DNA from: CAITSH01 sp945892985
GTDB taxonomy: Bacteria > Pseudomonadota > Gammaproteobacteria > Burkholderiales > SG8-39
DNA: 64,000 nucleotides
Assembly: GCA_945892985.1 (NCBI GenBank)
Contig: CAMDDU010000005.1
Coordinates: 62,001 to 126,000, forward strand
Direction: 5' to 3'
The notes under the pieces were generated by a model, which was not told where the DNA came from, made no database searches, and was given only the letters and a program-made list of their open reading frames with translations. Below are positions 1-9,514 of the stretch, piece after piece. How positions within the stretch are numbered: the first letter of the stretch is position 1; the number at the start of each line of letters is the position of its first letter. The position numbers and the translations under genes are program-made.

Positions 1-1393
1 TGGCGGCGATGGCATAGTCGGGCAGGGCGGTGGCAAGGTCGCAGGGTGTCACGCCCGGCTGGTATGAGGGGATGACGGCGCCCAGCGCGGTCGAGGGCCG
101 GCCGGCGAGAAAATCACCGACGCGCTGCACCGGCGCGTTGTAATTGCCGCCGCCCAGCGCAAAGGCGCGCTCCTCCCATTTGCGCTGGAAGGCGATGCCG
201 GCCAGGGCGCCGCCAGGATAGTCCGCGGGCGTGATGCCCACTACGATGCCGGCGTTGGCATTGCGCTCATTGCGCGAATACTGGCTCATGCCGTTGGTGA
301 CGACGCGGCCGCGCTCCGAGGTGGCGGCAACCACCGTGCCGCCGGGACACATGCAAAAACTGTAGACCGCGCGGCCGTTTGTGGCGTGGTGCACCAGCTT
401 GTAGTCGGCGGCACCGAGTATCGGATTGCCGGCCGATTTGCCGAAGCGGCAGGCGTCGATGACCGATTGCGGGTGCTCGATGCGAAAACCGATGGAAAAG
501 GGCTTGGCTTCCATATAGACGCCGCGCGCGTGCAGCATTTCAAAGGTATCGCGCGCGCTGTGGCCTATGGCCAGCACCACATGATTGCTGGCGATGGTTT
601 CGCCGTCGGCCAGGCGCACACCGCGGATCTGCGCCTGCGCGTTCGGATTGCCCGGCGTGTCCGGCGCCGCTTCGATGTTCAGATCGACGACACGGCTGCC
701 AAAACGAAATTCGCCGCCCAGCGCCTCTATGCTGGCGCGCATTTTTTCGACTATGCCGACAAGGCGGAAGGTGCCGATGTGCGGCTTGCTCACGTACATG
801 ATCTCGGCCGGCGCGCCGGCCTTGACGAATTCGGTCAACACCTTGCGGCCGTAGTGCTTGCGGTCCTTGATCTGGCTCCACAGCTTGCCGTCTGAAAACG
901 TGCCTGCGCCGCCTTCGCCGAACTGCACATTCGATTCGGGGTCGATATCCTTGCCCTTGCGCCAAAAGCCCCAGGTGTCCTGGGTACGCTCGCGCACCGC
1001 CTTGCCGCGCTCAAGGACGATGGGTCGAAAGCCCGATTGCGCCAGGATCAGTGCAGCAAACAGTCCGCAGGGCCCGCTGCCGATTACCAGCGGCCGCGGC
1101 GTGCCCTGCGCAGCCCCGGTGGCATGGGCGACAAAGCGATAGGCCATGTCCGGGCTTGGCTTGAGGTGGGGGTCGCCGGCGAATTTCGCCAGCAGCGCCG
1201 CCTCGTTTTTCACCTGCGCATCGACGCTGTAGATCAGCGCGATGGCCGAGCGTTTGCGCGCATCGTGCGCGCGGCGAAAAATGCTGAAGCTCTCGAGCGC
1301 GTCCGCGCCAATGCCCAGACGGGCGAGAATCGCCGCCCCAAGCGCGCCTTCGGCGTGATCGAGCGGCAGCTTCAGTTCGGTGAGTCTGATCAT
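1..1393 (-). CDS. FAD-dependent dehydrogenase, COG2509 type (C-terminus cut by window edge)
   Basis: The minus strand is open without a stop from an ATG at 1393 to the window edge, giving 464 residues; the family is usually about 530 to 550, so roughly the last 70 are missing. The protein begins MIRLTELKLPLDHAE. A dinucleotide-binding GSGPCG lies near residues 105-110, and the flavoprotein signature FGEGGAGTFSDGKL near 158-171. A CMCPGG segment further on is also typical of these putative NAD(P)/FAD dehydrogenases, whose substrate is unknown. It follows moeB by 28 bases in the same direction, so co-transcription is likely. Family assignment is firm; the biochemical role is not known. Confidence 0.85.
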   Translation of the reverse strand, partial: MIRLTELKLPLDHAEGALGAAILARLGIGADALESFSIFRRAHDARKRSAIALIYSVDAQVKNEAALLAKFAGDPHLKPSPDMAYRFVAHATGAAQGTPRPLVIGSGPCGLFAALILAQSGFRPIVLERGKAVRERTQDTWGFWRKGKDIDPESNVQFGEGGAGTFSDGKLWSQIKDRKHYGRKVLTEFVKAGAPAEIMYVSKPHIGTFRLVGIVEKMRASIEALGGEFRFGSRVVDLNIEAAPDTPGNPNAQAQIRGVRLADGETIASNHVVLAIGHSARDTFEMLHARGVYMEAKPFSIGFRIEHPQSVIDACRFGKSAGNPILGAADYKLVHHATNGRAVYSFCMCPGGTVVAATSERGRVVTNGMSQYSRNERNANAGIVVGITPADYPGGALAGIAFQRKWEERAFALGGGNYNAPVQRVGDFLAGRPSTALGAVIPSYQPGVTPCDLATALPDYAIAA

Positions 1394-1421
1394 CGCGACA
1401 GGGCTGCGTCAGCGTGAGATA

Positions 1422-2168
1422 TCAGGACGCACATATTGCACAGCCGGGATCTTTTTTCAGGCGGATTTCGCGCCACTGCATGGCGAGCGCGTCAAGTAGC
1501 AGCACCCGGCCGCACAGCGATTCGCCAACGCCGGTGATGAGTTTGAGCGCCTCGGCCGCCTGCATGGTGCCGATGATGCCGGTGAGCGGCGCGAACACGC
1601 CCATCACCGCGCAGCGTGTTTCCTCGAATTCGGCGTCCTCCGGGAAGAGGCAATGGTAACAAGGGCTGTCGCCGCGGCGCATGTCGAATACGGCAAGCTG
1701 GCCATCAAAGCGCACGCCGGCGCCCGACACAAGCGGCTTTTTGTGTTTGACGCAGGCGCGGTTGACGGCATGGCGCGTGGCAAAGTTGTCACAGCAGTCG
1801 AGCACCACATCACAGCTGGCGATCAGCGCGTCGAGCTCCGCACCGGCCAGTCGCGAATGTAGCGCCGTCACTTTCACCTCGGGGTTGATGCGCGCGAGCG
1901 CCGCCAGGCCTGATTCGACCTTGGGCCGGCCGATGGCCTGCGTGCTGTGCAGGATCTGGCGCTGCAGGTTGGTGAGGTCGACCTCGTCGGCGTCGGCGAG
2001 TGTGATATGGCCGACACCGGCCGAGGCGAGATACAGCGCCGCCGGCGAACCGAGTCCGCCCACGCCGACGATCAGCGCGTGCGCGGCGACGATCTTTTGC
2101 TGGCCCGTCACATCGATCTCGGGTAGCAGGATGTGACGTGAATAGCGCAGTAGCTGTGCGTCGTTCAT
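1422..2168 (-). CDS. moeB: Molybdopterin-synthase adenylyltransferase MoeB/ThiF family
   Basis: This 248-residue E1-like enzyme adenylates the C-terminal glycine of a sulfur-carrier protein (MoaD or ThiS) for molybdopterin or thiazole synthesis in the cytoplasm. The nucleotide-binding GVGGLG is at residues 35-40, the Arg/Asp-rich adenylation segment NLQRQ near 67-71, and two zinc-binding CxxC pairs (CYHC at 170-173, CAIC at 243-246) are present. Cys186 in ETRCAVMG sits where the family has its catalytic cysteine. An in-frame TTG six bases upstream is possible, but ATG at 2168 gives the usual N-terminus. Sequence alone does not separate MoeB from ThiF; the length and context next to ctpA favour the MoeB label used for betaproteobacteria. 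Confidence 0.88.
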   Translation of the reverse strand: MNDAQLLRYSRHILLPEIDVTGQQKIVAAHALIVGVGGLGSPAALYLASAGVGHITLADADEVDLTNLQRQILHSTQAIGRPKVESGLAALARINPEVKVTALHSRLAGAELDALIASCDVVLDCCDNFATRHAVNRACVKHKKPLVSGAGVRFDGQLAVFDMRRGDSPCYHCLFPEDAEFEETRCAVMGVFAPLTGIIGTMQAAEALKLITGVGESLCGRVLLLDALAMQWREIRLKKDPGCAICAS

Positions 2169-2247
2169 GGCCAAGTGTGGATCTTCATGATGCAGCGTTC
2201 ATGTTTGCTGATGTTTGCCTGCTTGGGAAAGCATTTCTCAAAATGCA

Positions 2248-2272
2248 CAAGGCCGGGACTGGCCCGGCCTTG
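2248..2272 (-). terminator. Hairpin between ctpA and moeB
   Basis: A perfect 10-base inverted repeat (2248-2257 and 2263-2272) with a 5-base loop lies 18 bases past the ctpA stop on the minus strand. It is GC-rich, but on that strand it is not followed directly by a T run. It is either an inefficient terminator or an RNA-stabilising 3' hairpin separating ctpA from moeB. Confidence 0.4.
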
Positions 2273-2290
2273 TTTGCGCCTGCTGCCAGA

Positions 2291-3715
2291 TTACTTTACG
2301 GCGGCGGCGGCCTGCTTCACCGGTGGCGCCTTGATCACGGGAAGGCCCTTCAGGTGGTTCATCGCCTGCTGGAACTGGAAGTCTTCGGTCGACGCGGGCT
2401 CTATCGGGGCTGTGCGCGGTTCGGCCGAGGGTTCGGCCTTGGCATCGCCTTTTGAAGTGGCCTTGGCAGCCGGGGTGGCTTTTTCCGCCGGCTTCGCCGC
2501 TGCATTCTTGTCATTCTCAAGGTGCTTCAGCAGGTCGGATTCACGCATGCGCGTGCCGCTTGCACCCGGTTCTTCGACTTCGACGTCGGGCACGATGCCC
2601 TTGGCCTGGATGGAGCGACCGTTGGGGGTGTAATAGCGCGCCGTGGTCAGTTTGATCGCGGTGTTGTTGCCAAGCGGCAGGATGGTCTGCACCGAACCCT
2701 TGCCGAAGGTGGTCGTACCGATCACCGTGGCGCGCTTGTAGTCTTGCAGCGCGCCCGCAACGATTTCCGAGGCGGAAGCCGAACCGCCGTTCACCAGCAC
2801 GACCATGGGCACGGTCTTGATGCCGGCGGGCAGGGACTTGAGGAAGTCCTCGCGCGTGCCGCGCAGGTAGTCCTCGGGGCTGGCGTTGAACTTGCGTTTC
2901 GCGTCCTCGGTGCGTCCGTCGGTTGACACGACCAGGGATTTGGGCGGCAGGAACACCGCCGACACGCCGACCGCACCGTTGAGCAGGCCGCCCGGGTCGT
3001 TGCGCAGGTCGAGCACGAAACCGCGCAGCGGGCCGTCCTTGTAAAGCGTGTTGAGGTGCTTGACCAGATTCTCGGTGGTGTGTTCCTGGAATTGGGACAC
3101 GCGCACATAGCCGTAGCCCGGCTCGATCATTTTTGATTTCACACTTTGCACGCGGATGACATCACGGATCAGCGTGACTTCAAACGGCTTGGGCTCGCCC
3201 TTGCGCAGTATGGTGATGCGGATCGGCGACTTGGGCTTGCCGCGCATTTTTTTCACCGCATCATTGAGCGTCATGCCTTTCACAGGAGTGTCGTCGAGCT
3301 TGATGATGAGGTCGCCCGGTTTGAGGCCGGCGCGAAACGCCGGTGTGTCCTCGATTGGCGAAACCACCCTGACGAAGCCGTCCTCCATGCCCACTTCAAT
3401 GCCAAGGCCGCCGAACTCGCCCTGCGTGCCGACTTGGAGCTCCTTGAAGGCTTCCGGATCGAGGTAGGCCGAGTGCGGGTCAAGGTCGGACAACATGCCG
3501 TTGATGGCACCATTGATGAGCTTCTTGTCCTCGACGCTTTCCACGTAACCGCTCTTGATGGCGCCAAACACCTCGGCGAAGGAGCGCAGTTCCTCGACCG
3601 GCAACGATAGTCGTCCGGGCTCGCGTTGCGCCTCCGCGGAAAAATTGAGCGAGAGCATGACGCCGGCCAGCAAACCGATCGCCACCAGCCCCGCGGATTT
3701 CAATTTGTTGCGCAT
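2291..3715 (-). CDS. ctpA: S41 carboxyl-terminal processing protease CtpA
   Basis: This is a periplasmic serine protease that trims the C-termini of exported proteins, often peptidoglycan-related. The 474-residue product has an N-terminal signal or anchor (residues 7-28), a PDZ domain around 95-185 containing FGGLGIEV, and an S41 domain with GSASASE at 311-317 (catalytic serine) and TFGKGS near 337-341 (catalytic lysine). The tail from about 400 is low-complexity and Ala/Lys/Pro-rich. It follows the EnvC-like gene and gpmA on the same strand, a common betaproteobacterial arrangement. A CtpA beside an EnvC-like amidase activator suggests a shared role in cell-wall turnover; that link is inference. 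Confidence 0.95.
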   Translation of the reverse strand: MRNKLKSAGLVAIGLLAGVMLSLNFSAEAQREPGRLSLPVEELRSFAEVFGAIKSGYVESVEDKKLINGAINGMLSDLDPHSAYLDPEAFKELQVGTQGEFGGLGIEVGMEDGFVRVVSPIEDTPAFRAGLKPGDLIIKLDDTPVKGMTLNDAVKKMRGKPKSPIRITILRKGEPKPFEVTLIRDVIRVQSVKSKMIEPGYGYVRVSQFQEHTTENLVKHLNTLYKDGPLRGFVLDLRNDPGGLLNGAVGVSAVFLPPKSLVVSTDGRTEDAKRKFNASPEDYLRGTREDFLKSLPAGIKTVPMVVLVNGGSASASEIVAGALQDYKRATVIGTTTFGKGSVQTILPLGNNTAIKLTTARYYTPNGRSIQAKGIVPDVEVEEPGASGTRMRESDLLKHLENDKNAAAKPAEKATPAAKATSKGDAKAEPSAEPRTAPIEPASTEDFQFQQAMNHLKGLPVIKAPPVKQAAAAVK

Positions 3716-3847
3716 TTCCTGTGCTCCGATATTTAAACCGCCCGGGGGATCCCGTCTGGGGATCCACTCCCGGATGCCGCATCTTAACCTTGACTTTTTA
3801 CCGCTTTTTGCCCGCCGTGAGCGCCTGAATATGGCGCTGTTTTACCA

Positions 3848-5074
3848 TCACTTCAACGACACCCACGAAAGTGGATCAGCAGTGCGCCCTTGATGACGGA
3901 TTTCAAAGTATAAACCCGATTCCGGGCTGCCGCCGCTCGCACCTACTGTGGCGACCGCATCGCCGGTTTTGACCTGTTCTCCGACCTGTTTTAGCATTGC
4001 CTCGTTATTGCCGTAAATGGTCAGGTATCCCTCGCCGTGATCCAGAATCAGCAAATTGCCGAAGCCGCGCATCCATTCCGAAAACACCACACGGCCCGGC
4101 GCGACTGCTTTTACATCCTGCCCCGTCTCAGTGCGGATAAACACACCTTTCCAGTTAGGCCCTCCCCCGACCCTAGAAGTTCCGTAACGATTTGCAATCG
4201 CGCCGCGCACCGGCAGGCGCAGGCTGCCTTTGAGTCGGGCGAACATGCTCTCGGCTTGGCCGCCGGCTTCGGGCAGGCGCTCGTTGCGGCGGCCGGACTT
4301 GGATGGTTTGGACGGTGTGGCAATGACCTTGGCGATTTCTTCGACGAGGCGCGTCAACCGTGCTTCGTTGCGCTCGAGCGACTTCACTTCACGCTGCTGC
4401 GCCTTGATTTTCCCCTGGATGCTCGAGAGCAGCTTGCGCCTGTCGGCCTGGCGTGCCAGCAGCGCGCGCCGCTCGTCGCGCTGGCGCGATTCGAGTTCGG
4501 CCAGTTCGCGGGTTTTTTCGCGCGTCAGTTCCTCGAGCTCGCGCAGGCGGGTGATGCCCGAACGCAGGGTGCGTACAAACTGCGCCTGGGCGCGTGACAC
4601 ATAGCTGAAGTAGTGCAGTTCCCGAGCTGTCACGTTGGGATCGGCCCCGGCCAGCGCAAGGCGAAGAAAGCCCTGTTCGCCGCCCTGGTAGCGCGCCGCG
4701 AGCAGTCGCCCGAGGCGTGACTGGCTGGCGGCAAGATCACCCTCTTGCTGGCCGCGCTTGAGGGCGATTTCACGCAACGCGTCGCGCGCCGCCAGCTGGT
4801 CGGTTGCCAGGTCGCGCAGTGCGCGGTTGGCGTCCGAGATGGCCTTTTCAGATTCGCGTAGCTGGTCGCTCGCCTCGCCCTTGACGCCCTCGGCGCTGGC
4901 GATGTCGTGGCGTAGCTTGTCGATGCGCCCGCGCAGGTTTTGCAGGTCTTCCTTGCCGCCTTTGGACTGTGCCGAGGCTTGCGGGGCGGGCAGGAGCAGC
5001 ATGGCCAGGCACAGCAGCAATGCCAGGTAGGGCAGGCGGGACAGGCCGGGCGCTAACGATGGATGCGAGAACAC
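3848..5074 (-). CDS. EnvC-like murein hydrolase activator (degenerate M23 domain)
   Basis: A signal peptide (hydrophobic core LALLLCLAMLLLPA) is followed by a long coiled coil (about residues 35-260) and a C-terminal LytM/M23 fold. The fold keeps the glycine-rich framework (GFGNLLILDHGEGY), but the HxxxD and HxH zinc ligands of active M23 peptidases are absent; FEIR replaces the HxH motif. That is the pattern of EnvC, which activates periplasmic amidases for septal peptidoglycan splitting. The start is uncertain: I chose GTG at 5074 because it places the signal peptide at the N-terminus, but it lacks a good ribosome-binding site, and the frame stays open upstream into gpmA. Same strand as gpmA and ctpA. 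Confidence 0.85.
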   Translation of the reverse strand: MFSHPSLAPGLSRLPYLALLLCLAMLLLPAPQASAQSKGGKEDLQNLRGRIDKLRHDIASAEGVKGEASDQLRESEKAISDANRALRDLATDQLAARDALREIALKRGQQEGDLAASQSRLGRLLAARYQGGEQGFLRLALAGADPNVTARELHYFSYVSRAQAQFVRTLRSGITRLRELEELTREKTRELAELESRQRDERRALLARQADRRKLLSSIQGKIKAQQREVKSLERNEARLTRLVEEIAKVIATPSKPSKSGRRNERLPEAGGQAESMFARLKGSLRLPVRGAIANRYGTSRVGGGPNWKGVFIRTETGQDVKAVAPGRVVFSEWMRGFGNLLILDHGEGYLTIYGNNEAMLKQVGEQVKTGDAVATVGASGGSPESGLYFEIRHQGRTADPLSWVSLK

Positions 5075-5174
5075 GGCGGACAAAGTGGGCCAGGCGGCCG
5101 CGGGCGTTCTTGTTCCTGCCGCGCCCCGCGCAGTCCCGACAGTGGCTGTCCTCGGCTTGGCGAATTCCCGCGTA

Positions 5175-5924
5175 TTACCCCCGTGCCCTGGCTTGCTCGG
5201 CGACCGCCTTGGCCTTGGCTTCGGCTTCGGCGGCATCGCCGAGGAAATAATGGCGCAAGGGTTGCAGTTGGTCGTCGAGTTCGTAGACCAGTGGGACGCC
5301 GGTCGGTATGTTAAGCCCGACGATATCGGTGTCGCTGATGTTGTCGAGGTATTTGACCAGCGCACGCAGCGAATTGCCGTGCGCGGCGATCAGCACATGT
5401 TCGCCGGCGATGACACGCGGCGCGATGACTTTTTCCCAGTAGGGGAGGAAGCGCTCCACCGTGTCTTTGAGGCATTCAGTCAGCGGCAGTTCCGCCGGTT
5501 TGAGACTGGCGTAGCGCACATCTTGCGCCGGGCTGCGCGCGTCACCCGCGTCGAGCGCCGGCGGCGGCACGTCGTAGCTGCGACGCCAGGCCAGCACCTG
5601 CGTTTCGCCGAACTTGGCTGCCGTCTCGGCCTTGTTGAGGCCTTGCAGCGCGCCGTAGTGGCGCTCATTGAGGCGCCAGGTGTGGTGAACCGGGATCCAC
5701 ATGCGATCCATTTCCTCCAGTGCCAGCCAGAGGGTCTTGATGGCGCGCTTGAGCATGGAGGTGTGGGCTACGTCGAAGGCGAAGCCCGCTTCTTTCATCA
5801 GCCTGCCGGCCTGGCGCGCTTCTTCCACGCCTTTGTCGGTCAGTCCGACGTCGGTCCAGCCGGTAAAGCGGTTTTCACGGTTCCAGCTTGATTCGCCGTG
5901 GCGGAGCAATACGATTTTTTTCAT
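5175..5924 (-). CDS. gpmA: 2,3-bisphosphoglycerate-dependent phosphoglycerate mutase
   Basis: This glycolytic enzyme interconverts 3- and 2-phosphoglycerate. The 249-residue length and sequence are standard for d[13 protein letters not shown] near residues 6-15 carries the phospho-histidine, ERHYGALQG supplies the substrate-binding Glu/Arg, and [10 protein letters not shown] near 183-192 the second active-site histidine. ATG at 5924 gives the canonical [12 protein letters not shown] start; the frame is open upstream, but that extension is not conserved-looking. It heads the minus-strand run gpmA-envC-ctpA-moeB. About 65 to 75 bases upstream lies an AT-rich TATTATAA stretch that could be its -10 region. 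Confidence 0.97.
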   Translation of the reverse strand: MKKIVLLRHGESSWNRENRFTGWTDVGLTDKGVEEARQAGRLMKEAGFAFDVAHTSMLKRAIKTLWLALEEMDRMWIPVHHTWRLNERHYGALQGLNKAETAAKFGETQVLAWRRSYDVPPPALDAGDARSPAQDVRYASLKPAELPLTECLKDTVERFLPYWEKVIAPRVIAGEHVLIAAHGNSLRALVKYLDNISDTDIVGLNIPTGVPLVYELDDQLQPLRHYFLGDAAEAEAKAKAVAEQARARG

Positions 5925-6236
5925 TGATGGGCGCTGATGTCTGTTTTTTTCGGGGTTGCAAATGCGCCGCTGACAACTGCCGTCGGCTACGGCGCTTATA
6001 ATAACGGATTGGCACGGTCTGGAATCGGCTGCAAGAGGCCAAAACGGCTGGAAATCACCGGCTCGGCCTTGCCGAGGCTGATAAGCCCAAGGCGATAACC
6101 CCAAGGCGATAAGCCTAAGGCAACAAGCCTAAGGTGGTAAAGAAACTAGGGTGATAAAGAAACAAGGGAAAAGGGATGATTTGTCGGGCCCCGTTCCGGG
6201 GTATTCGGTCTTCGGTAACAGAACAGGAGTCATATT
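5925..6236. other. Divergent intergenic region gpmA / rhodanese
   Basis: This 312-base stretch separates two divergently transcribed operons and should hold both promoters. It contains a run of 14-base tandem repeats (listed separately), an AT-rich block near 5995-6005 suitable as a -10 for gpmA, and a good ribosome-binding site (GGAG near 6226) before the rhodanese start. I see no credible gene in it. Confidence 0.6.
6077..6132 (+). repeat. 14-bp tandem repeat, about four copies
   Basis: Four consecutive 14-base units (6077-6090, 6091-6104, 6105-6118, 6119-6132) follow the pattern GGCGATAAGCCTAA with one to three changes each. Two more degenerate AAAGAAAC-ending units follow to about 6163. 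The array sits in the gpmA/rhodanese divergent spacer. Confidence 0.8.
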
Positions 6237-6650
6237 TTGAAGTTTTTCCAGGACACACAGAATCTACTGCTCATCGCCGTTGCCGCCGTCAGCGGCGCCA
6301 TGCTGCTGTGGCCGTATATCAGACGCGGTACCGGAGGGCCGCGTGTCAGCACGCTTGAAGCGACGCTGATGATGAACAAGGAGGGCGCCGGGCTTGTCGA
6401 TCTGCGTGATGACGCCGATTTTGCGAAGGGCCATGTGCTCAACGCCGTCAATATCCCGATGGCGCAGCTGGAAAGCCGCCTCGGCGAGTTGTCCAAATTC
6501 AAGGACAAGCCGCTGATCGTATATTGCGACGCGGGCAATCGGTCGGGTGCGGCGCTCGATATCCTGAAAAAGAACGGCTTTGACAAGGCCTTCAACTTGG
6601 GCGGCGGCATGGCCGCCTGGCAGCAGGCCGGCTTACCGCTGGAGAAATAG
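6237..6650 (+). CDS. Membrane-anchored rhodanese-like sulfurtransferase
   Basis: The 137-residue product has one N-terminal transmembrane segment (about residues 10-25) and a rhodanese domain with active-site loop CDAGNRSG, containing the persulfide-forming cysteine (about residue 98). The start is TTG at 6237, supported by a GGAG ribosome-binding site eight bases upstream; no ATG fits. It matches the YibN protein that precedes grxC-secB-gpsA in many gamma- and betaproteobacteria, and the same order is seen here. Its sulfur substrate is unknown. Confidence 0.9.
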   Translation: MKFFQDTQNLLLIAVAAVSGAMLLWPYIRRGTGGPRVSTLEATLMMNKEGAGLVDLRDDADFAKGHVLNAVNIPMAQLESRLGELSKFKDKPLIVYCDAGNRSGAALDILKKNGFDKAFNLGGGMAAWQQAGLPLEK

Positions 6651-6692
6651 CAGTCTGGGTCAATGAAAAAGATTAATTCGCAGGAGGCCTGA

Positions 6693-6950
6693 GTGAGCAA
6701 AGTAAGGATGTACAGCACCGCTGTTTGCCCGTTTTGTGTGCGCGCCGAGGCGCTGCTCAAAGCAAGGGGTGTCGCTGAAATTGAAAAGCTGCGCATCGAC
6801 CTCGATCCGCAGTTGCGCGACGAAATGATGGAAAAAACCGGCCGCCGTACGGTGCCGCAGATTTACATTGGCGACACCCACGTTGGCGGTTGCGACGACC
6901 TCATGGCGCTCGATCGCGCCGGCGGGCTCGCGCCCCTGCTGGCGGCCTGA
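6693..6950 (+). CDS. grxC: Glutaredoxin 3
   Basis: This 85-residue cytoplasmic thiol-disulfide oxidoreductase uses glutathione to reduce disulfides. The redox pair CPFC is at residues 12-15, and the cis-proline TVPQIYIG and GGCDDLMAL segments are those of glutaredoxins. GTG at 6693 is the start, preceded by a strong AGGAGG six bases upstream. The gene lies between rhodanese and secB in the conserved order. Confidence 0.96.
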   Translation: MSKVRMYSTAVCPFCVRAEALLKARGVAEIEKLRIDLDPQLRDEMMEKTGRRTVPQIYIGDTHVGGCDDLMALDRAGGLAPLLAA

Positions 6951-7035
6951 GTCCGGGCCCGGGGCTGGTTGCTTTTAATACAAAATTTCGACTACGAATT
7001 GTGGCAATTTCAACCTTCAACCCGGAGCAACTGGT

Positions 7036-7491
7036 ATGAGCGAGGAACAACAAGCGGCTTTCAGCATTGAGAAAATTTACGTCAAGGACCTGTCGGTCGA
7101 GTCGCCCAATTCGCCGCAGGCCTTCCTGCAGCCCGAATCGCCGGAGGTGGAGGTGCAGTTGCAGACGGCGGCCAATGCCGTTACCGAGGGTCTGTATGAA
7201 GTGGTGCTGACTGTCACCGTCACCGCGCGCATCGACGGGAAAACCTTGTTCCTGGTCGAGGCCGCCCAGGCCGGACTGTTCCAGATTCGCGGCATACCCG
7301 AGGGCGATCTCGAGCCGATTCTCGCCACGGCCTGCCCCAACATCCTGTTCCCCTATGCGCGCGAAACCATTTCCGACACGGTCAATCGCGCCGGCTTCCC
7401 GCCCGTCATCTTGACACCGGTGAATTTCGATGCGCTTTACCAGCAGCGCACGCAGGCGCAGGAAGAGTCGCGCATCGAGATCGCGCATTGA
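7036..7491 (+). CDS. secB: Protein-export chaperone SecB
   Basis: SecB is a tetrameric cytoplasmic chaperone that keeps preproteins unfolded and delivers them to SecA. The 151-residue product has the conserved core: FSIEKIYVKDLSVESPNSP near the N-terminus, FLVEAAQAGLFQI mid-protein and PYARETISD near 110-118, with an acidic beginning. It starts at ATG 7036. The next gene begins inside its stop codon, indicating translational coupling. Confidence 0.97.
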   Translation: MSEEQQAAFSIEKIYVKDLSVESPNSPQAFLQPESPEVEVQLQTAANAVTEGLYEVVLTVTVTARIDGKTLFLVEAAQAGLFQIRGIPEGDLEPILATACPNILFPYARETISDTVNRAGFPPVILTPVNFDALYQQRTQAQEESRIEIAH

Positions 7492-7967
7492 GCGCTGAAA
7501 AGCGCATGCGGCACAGCCGGCACATCGGACGAATCGGCTTGTCTTGCGCCGCCTTGGCGATGCTGTTTGCCGGGGCCGCCGGGGCGGTCGAGTTTCGCTC
7601 CATCGCCGATAATGCGGTGGTGATGTTCGACGCGCCTTCGCTGCGCGCAAGCAAGCTGTTTGTCGTGGCCAAGTTCACGCCGGTCGAGGTGGTGGTCAGC
7701 CTTGACCAGTGGATCAAGGTGCGTGACCGGGCCGGCGATCTGGCATGGGTCGAGAAAAAGGCCTTGTCCGAATTGCGCACCGTGGTGGTCACGGCGCCGG
7801 TGGCGGAAATTCGCGCCACTGCCGCGGAGCAGGCGCCGGTGGTGTTTCGTGCGCAGCAGGGGGTGGCGCTGGAGCTTGCCGAGTTGAGTGGTGGCGGCTG
7901 GGTTAAGTTGCGCCATCGGGACGGCCAGACCGGCTTTGCCCGGATCAGCCAGGTCTGGGGTCTCTGA
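7488..7967 (+). CDS. Exported SH3b-domain protein
   Basis: The start TTG at 7488 overlaps the secB stop (ATTGA); ATG at 7506 is an alternative and would put the signal peptide ([15 protein letters not shown]) closer to the N-terminus. The mature part holds two bacterial SH3-like repeats, around residues 35-90 ([16 protein letters not shown]) and 95-155. Such proteins between secB and gpsA are common in betaproteobacteria, usually annotated as SH3 domain-containing. SH3b domains often bind cell-wall peptides, but the function here is not known. Confidence 0.82.
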   Translation: MSAEKRMRHSRHIGRIGLSCAALAMLFAGAAGAVEFRSIADNAVVMFDAPSLRASKLFVVAKFTPVEVVVSLDQWIKVRDRAGDLAWVEKKALSELRTVVVTAPVAEIRATAAEQAPVVFRAQQGVALELAELSGGGWVKLRHRDGQTGFARISQVWGL

Positions 7968-8004
7968 GCTCGTTCCCGCGCCAGCGTCGAAACTGGCCTC
8001 TTTG

Positions 8005-8979
8005 ATGAATATCACCATTCTCGGTGCGGGTGCCTGGGGCACGGCCCTGGCGGTGGCCATGGCTGGGCGGCACAAGGTGTCGTTCTGGGCGCGCAACGCG
8101 GCGCAGGCCGAGGCGATGCGCGTAACGCGCCGCAACAGCCGTTACCTTCCCGATGTCGATCTTCCCGTTTCCATTGCCCTCAGCGCCGATGCCAATGCGG
8201 CGCTCGAGGGTGCGCAGCTCGCGTTGATTGTCACGCCGGTTTCGGGCTTGCGCGAAACGCTTGCATTGCTGCCGCCTTCGCTACCCGTGATCTGGGCGTG
8301 CAAGGGCTTTGAGGGCGGGACGAGCAAACTACCCCATCAAGTGGTCGAAGAGCTGCGCGGGAGTGCTGCCTGCGGCGTGCTGTCCGGACCGAGCTTTGCC
8401 CTTGAGGTGGCGCGCGGCCTGCCCACGGCGCTGACGCTGGCATCGCGCGATGCCGTGTTCGCGCAAAACATGGCGCGCGAAATGCACCAGCGCAATCTGC
8501 GCGTTTATTACAGCGACGACCTGGTTGGCGTGGAGATCGGCGGCGCGGTAAAAAACGTCATGGCCATTGCCACCGGCATTGCCGATGGTCTGGGGCTGGG
8601 ACTGAACGCGCGCGCCGCCTTGATCACGCGCGGTCTGGCCGAGTTGACGCGGCTTGGCGTGCGCATGGGCGGACGGCCGGAAACCTTTATGGGACTGGCC
8701 GGGGCCGGCGACCTCATTCTCACCTGCACCGGCGACCTGTCGCGCAACCGCCGCACCGGCCTGCTGCTCGCCGCCGGCAAAAAACTCGATGACATCCTGC
8801 ACGAACTGGGTCATGTTGCCGAGGGTGTGCAGACGGCGCGTGAGCTGGAGAAATTTGCCGCCGCGCTGGATGTCGACATGCCGATTACGCACGCTGTTTG
8901 CGATGTGCTGTTCCGCGGCGTTCCTCCGCGCGAGGCCGTCGGCCAGTTGCTCGCGCGTGACCCGCGCAGCGAAGCCTAG
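8005..8979 (+). CDS. gpsA: NAD(P)H-dependent glycerol-3-phosphate dehydrogenase
   Basis: The enzyme reduces dihydroxyacetone phosphate to sn-glycerol-3-phosphate for phospholipid synthesis. The 324-residue product begins [17 protein letters not shown] (Rossmann GAGAWG at 7-12). It contains IWACKGFE and the [17 protein letters not shown] segment with the catalytic lysine. ATG at 8005 is clear; the frame is open upstream over the end of the SH3 gene, but in a sequence unlike GpsA. It is last in the rhodanese-grxC-secB-SH3-gpsA run. Confidence 0.97.
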   Translation: MNITILGAGAWGTALAVAMAGRHKVSFWARNAAQAEAMRVTRRNSRYLPDVDLPVSIALSADANAALEGAQLALIVTPVSGLRETLALLPPSLPVIWACKGFEGGTSKLPHQVVEELRGSAACGVLSGPSFALEVARGLPTALTLASRDAVFAQNMAREMHQRNLRVYYSDDLVGVEIGGAVKNVMAIATGIADGLGLGLNARAALITRGLAELTRLGVRMGGRPETFMGLAGAGDLILTCTGDLSRNRRTGLLLAAGKKLDDILHELGHVAEGVQTARELEKFAAALDVDMPITHAVCDVLFRGVPPREAVGQLLARDPRSEA

Positions 8980-9049
8980 CCCCAGGTTCAGGACTTTAGT
9001 TTCAGGCGCGGGCTCGCCCCGCAGGGTGCCAAGTGCATCGCGGCGGCTT

Positions 9050-9514
9050 TTAGCTTCCACCCTCGAAGCCAAGTTGCCGCCATGCCTCGAACACCGTTAC
9101 CGCCACGGCGTTGGACAGGTTGAGGCTGCGGTTGCCCGGGCGCAACGGCAGGCGCAGGCGCTGATCCGGGGCAAAGCCCTCGAGCACCGGCTGTGGCAGG
9201 CCGCGCGTCTCCGGCCCGAACACGATCACATCCCCCTCGTGCCATTGCACATCGCTTGGCCGGCGCGTGCCGCGCGTGGTTAGCGCAAACAGACGGCGCC
9301 CGGCAAGGTGGGCGAGGCAGGCGCCCCAGTCCTTGTGTACGCGCATGTCGGCATATTCGTGATAATCGAGGCCGGCACGCTTGAGATCCTTGTCATCGAT
9401 GCGAAAGCCCAGCGGCTCGACAAGATGCAGACGCGCGCCGCTGTTGGCGCAAAGCCGGATCACGTTGCCGGTATTGGGCGGTATTTCCGGTTCGTACAGC
9501 ACGACGTCAATCAT
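9050..9514 (-). CDS. trmL: tRNA (cytidine/uridine-34-2'-O)-methyltransferase TrmL
   Basis: This 154-residue SPOUT methyltransferase 2'-O-methylates the wobble base of certain leucine tRNAs. It shows the trefoil-knot motifs: [20 protein letters not shown] near 10-29, FGPETRGLP near 101-109 and the C-terminal [19 protein letters not shown]. Its start overlaps the comF stop by four bases, so the two are probably translated together. It converges with gpsA. Confidence 0.95.
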   Translation of the reverse strand: MIDVVLYEPEIPPNTGNVIRLCANSGARLHLVEPLGFRIDDKDLKRAGLDYHEYADMRVHKDWGACLAHLAGRRLFALTTRGTRRPSDVQWHEGDVIVFGPETRGLPQPVLEGFAPDQRLRLPLRPGNRSLNLSNAVAVTVFEAWRQLGFEGGS

